Below are positions 61,701 to 64,000 of a DNA stretch of 64,000 nucleotides, piece after piece (the stretch's first letter is position 1; each line of letters begins with the position of its first letter). The translations under genes were made by a program, and so were the position numbers. Origin of the DNA: Diprion similis (Eukaryota; Arthropoda; Insecta; Hymenoptera; Diprionidae); assembly GCF_021155765.1 (NCBI RefSeq), contig NC_060107.1, positions 8,666,501 through 8,730,500 of the forward strand. Direction: 5' to 3'. The notes beneath the pieces are model-generated. The model was not told the origin of the DNA and ran no database searches. It saw only the letters and a list, made by a program, of their open reading frames with translations.

Positions 61701-62486
61701 CTGAACAAAAATCAGAATGACTGGATATCGTTAGTAACATTTTCACTCCAAATTCGACCGCGCAAGGTAAAAGAAGTAACGAGATCGAGTTACAAAGAAT
61801 TATAAAAAGCCCAAATATGTCCGTGGCTAACCAATATGGCGCCGAAAAATTGATCAGCTGATAACTTTAGGCAAAGTATGCAAATATGATGACTGGAAAA
61901 TACATTAAAAAACTAATTGTCGGAATGACAATCGATTAGGACTTTTTTATAGTCACAATTTGTAGTCCGCATCATTACCTGTATATTATCGGCGGATCCC
62001 CAACTTTTGTGAATCTTTTCGTTGGTAGTGCTGGCGTTGCTAGTCGCCACACCCAGGAATTGGCTGAAGGCTTCCGTCGTCCGTTTCACGCGGACGTTCA
62101 ATGAGCCAATTCGTAGGAAACCAATATCTTTCTCTGCGTTCGATCACGTAAAAATAATGTTTAACAGCCGTAAAGGTATTCGTAAGTTATTCGTTCATCT
62201 CTCAACATTGGTATGTATAATGTGAATGAGTGCAACAAAAAGCGAGAATAGAGCAAGCAAATGAATTTCAGAGTGACGTACAGCGTCAAAGCATTTGGAA
62301 TGACAGAAAAAGTTTACGGTAGGTTTCATTTTTCATCCTCCTCGTGAATTAAGACTTATCGTCAGTTGATCCTGACTCGAAAATTGGATTAATAACACCG
62401 TGTGGAGTTTATGAAATTCACGGAAAAAACCTGCAATCTTTTAGTATTTTTCCGATTACCCTAATGGGGTGGATTCTTACCTGCAT
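61434..62486 (-). CDS. Small basic proline/glutamine-rich protein, unknown function
   Basis: Two well-supported coding exons (61979-62131 and 61434-61700) share phase 0 across a GT-AG intron. They encode SLNVRVKRTTEAFSQFLGVA to KSWGSADNIQ, then TDHKVMPPPKYAPIKKRRSK and a Pro/Gln/Asn-rich tail ending WRGSALM. An in-frame TGA with no ATG after it lies just above the upstream exon, so the start must be spliced in. A candidate is ATGCAG at 62481-62486 before GTAAGAATCC, which joins in frame to an acceptor AG at 62132-62133 and gives 141 aa. KKRRSKR could be a nuclear localisation signal. I do not recognise the family. Confidence 0.6.
61979..62131 (-). CDS. Small gene, middle exon
   Basis: Donor GTAATG after DNIQ. 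The upstream limit is uncertain; the acceptor chosen (CGCAGAG) has only a weak pyrimidine tract. Confidence 0.55.
62481..62486 (-). CDS. Small gene, candidate start microexon
   Basis: ATGCAG followed by a strong donor GTAAGAATCC. The surrounding 27-nt exon would begin at an acceptor TATTTCAG near 62,508. It is chosen only because it supplies an in-frame ATG. Confidence 0.3.
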
Positions 62487-63187
62487 GTTTTTTCCTTGCT
62501 TTTATTTCTGAAATAGAATAAAAAATTATTTTCACCTATTAACATTGTCATCCAAGAAAAATCGTTAGGTATAAAAAACGCTGCGACAATAGAACTAAGC
62601 TCAGGCCATAGTTATGTACAAAGTTCGTGACGATGAATCGACGTCCACGAGTAACTATTCAACGAATCTCTCTTTATACACACACATTCATCTGATGTGA
62701 ACGATATGTAATAACGATTAAGTCAGCAATAATCGTTAGATACAATAATAAATGTTCGATCGATCGAAAACGAATGCAAACATGTTATTAACATTTGATC
62801 AATTACCAAGATAAAAATTTTATCAGGCCATTTAGTATCGATCTGTAAATTATAAGCAATTAGTATCACGCTCGCAGCTAATGCGTTTAACACTCTTACA
62901 CGAAAATGAAGAGTTAAGAAAGCTAATTTAGCACACCCGCGTAGCATATCGCGTAATCACGGTACTAGATACGTGCTATTATACCGGTATAATCTTTCGT
63001 GTATAGATTACATCCTGTATTGAACATATAATATTTTGCAATAGAGATGCGGAGATTTGCGTCATGGGTAACATGCCTATTAGAGGATCAATAAAATTAT
63101 ACCGCGAAAGTTGAGAGCAAAGAGCAAAGCTACTCGATTGCACTTAGAATCATCAAATTTTCGTTCTGTTTTTCTTATTTTTCAATA

Positions 63188-63491
63188 CGGTAGAACCTCG
63201 ATTATCCGAACCATGACTTGATTTACATGAACGCCGGCGCCAAAAATATACTTTTGTTACGAAATATATATTGTTGCTTGCTAAACAATGTGGAGCAGTC
63301 GTTCGTCAATCAACAATAGACGACTATATAAAACCAAAGTAATAAAATAATCGTTCGATGTTTGAAAGACGTTCAATATGTATTTGGATGTTTAATACAG
63401 ACTATTTGTCGATTTAAATTTTTGTTGTATATATTTCGGTTATCCGAACTAGACTCGGTCCCAAATAGTTCGATCAATCGAGGTTCTACTG
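63188..63491. mobile_element. Pogo/Tigger-like MITE, 304 bp, TA-flanked
   Basis: The left end c(g)gtagaacctcgattatccg and the right end's complement cagtagaacctcgattgatcg form terminal inverted repeats next to TA on both sides. The cagtagaacctcgattatccg type of terminus is characteristic of pogo/Tigger Tc1-mariner elements. No transposase frame remains; the interior has a second ggttatccgaact. Confidence 0.75.
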
Positions 63492-63554
63492 TAATTTTCA
63501 CCATGCATTATTTAAATCCTGATATTTACACTTGAATTTTTGTTTCGCATTCAC

Positions 63555-63695
63555 CTCTCGTTATAAAGCAGCATATTTCATTTCAGGCTCGAGAGCTTTT
63601 TCCATCTAAATACCTCGATTCTCGATGAAAATATTGAACTTGAATTTTCCAGAACCCTGCCTTCTACAGTCTCGCAACTGGCTTTATAACGAGAG
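63555..63695. repeat. Inverted-repeat element, 141 bp
   Basis: Perfect 15-bp inverted ends, ctctcgttataaagc and gctttataacgagag, separated by 111 bp. No coding potential. Could be a small MITE or a hairpin-forming locus. Confidence 0.6.
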
Positions 63696-64000
63696 ATGAT
63701 CGTATTTCTTTTCGTTACTTCTACAGTTCAGAGACAAAAGTAATCACGATTTCTTTCGCGAGAAAGACTCACTTCGATCACGTGATAATCCCTAAATTTC
63801 TTTGAGGAGTTGTTACAGGGGATATGTGAGGCTGAGCTACGGGTGAAAAAGATTCGCTCATGCATTACTCTGCCGTATGAATGTGAGACGGAGAGCAAAA
63901 TGTATAAGTAACTAATAATCATGCTTTATTAAATCATATACGCAGTGTTTACAGCGTTCCAAAGGATGATGTTAGGATCACCTAAGTAAGTGATACATAT

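Larger units (their letters stand above)
62487..64000. other. Non-coding right end of the window
   Basis: AT-rich DNA with two inverted-repeat elements (63,188 and 63,555) and no supportable gene. ORFs here are short and have no recognisable domain. Confidence 0.5.

Overview
The window is eukaryotic nuclear DNA, almost certainly from an insect. The genes are split by GT-AG introns, intron DNA is AT-rich and full of microsatellites, and the protein kinase N N-terminus (MADSSYYQ, then GDYISHPVLFELSHKYG) looks like the insect Pkn form. A hymenopteran is plausible but is not shown by the sequence. All assignments come from reading translations and splice sites by eye; no database search was run.

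Layout. (1) 1 to about 16.1 kb is a tandem satellite of about 312 bp, roughly 51 units. It has two monomer types, higher-order duplications, and a decaying edge facing unique DNA. (2) 16.74-17.82 kb, plus strand: a four-exon TSEN15-like gene (tRNA-splicing endonuclease subunit), only about 0.6 kb from the satellite edge. (3) 20.52-56.32 kb, minus strand: a complete 18-exon protein kinase N gene (about 1051 aa) with three HR1 repeats, a C2-like domain, a proline-rich linker and an AGC kinase domain. (4) 27.14-30.28 kb, minus strand: a two-exon gene of about 766 aa with no family I recognise, lying inside PKN intron 6 on the same strand and with its own stop and poly(A) signal. (5) 57.78-60.42 kb, minus strand: a complete nine-exon COG6 gene (629 aa) for the conserved oligomeric Golgi complex. 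(6) 61.43 to about 62.49 kb, minus strand: a small gene of unknown function encoding a basic, proline/glutamine-rich protein. (7) 62.5-64 kb: non-coding, with a pogo/Tigger-like TA-flanked element and a second short inverted-repeat element.

Functionally the genes are unrelated housekeeping or signalling genes: tRNA splicing, Rho-dependent kinase signalling and Golgi tethering. Nothing suggests an operon or a dedicated multi-gene system. The most unusual items are the satellite's organisation and boundary, the same-strand nested gene and its motifs, a threonine in the PKN hydrophobic motif where I recall vertebrate PKNs having an acidic residue, and several small inverted-repeat element families in PKN introns and intergenic DNA.
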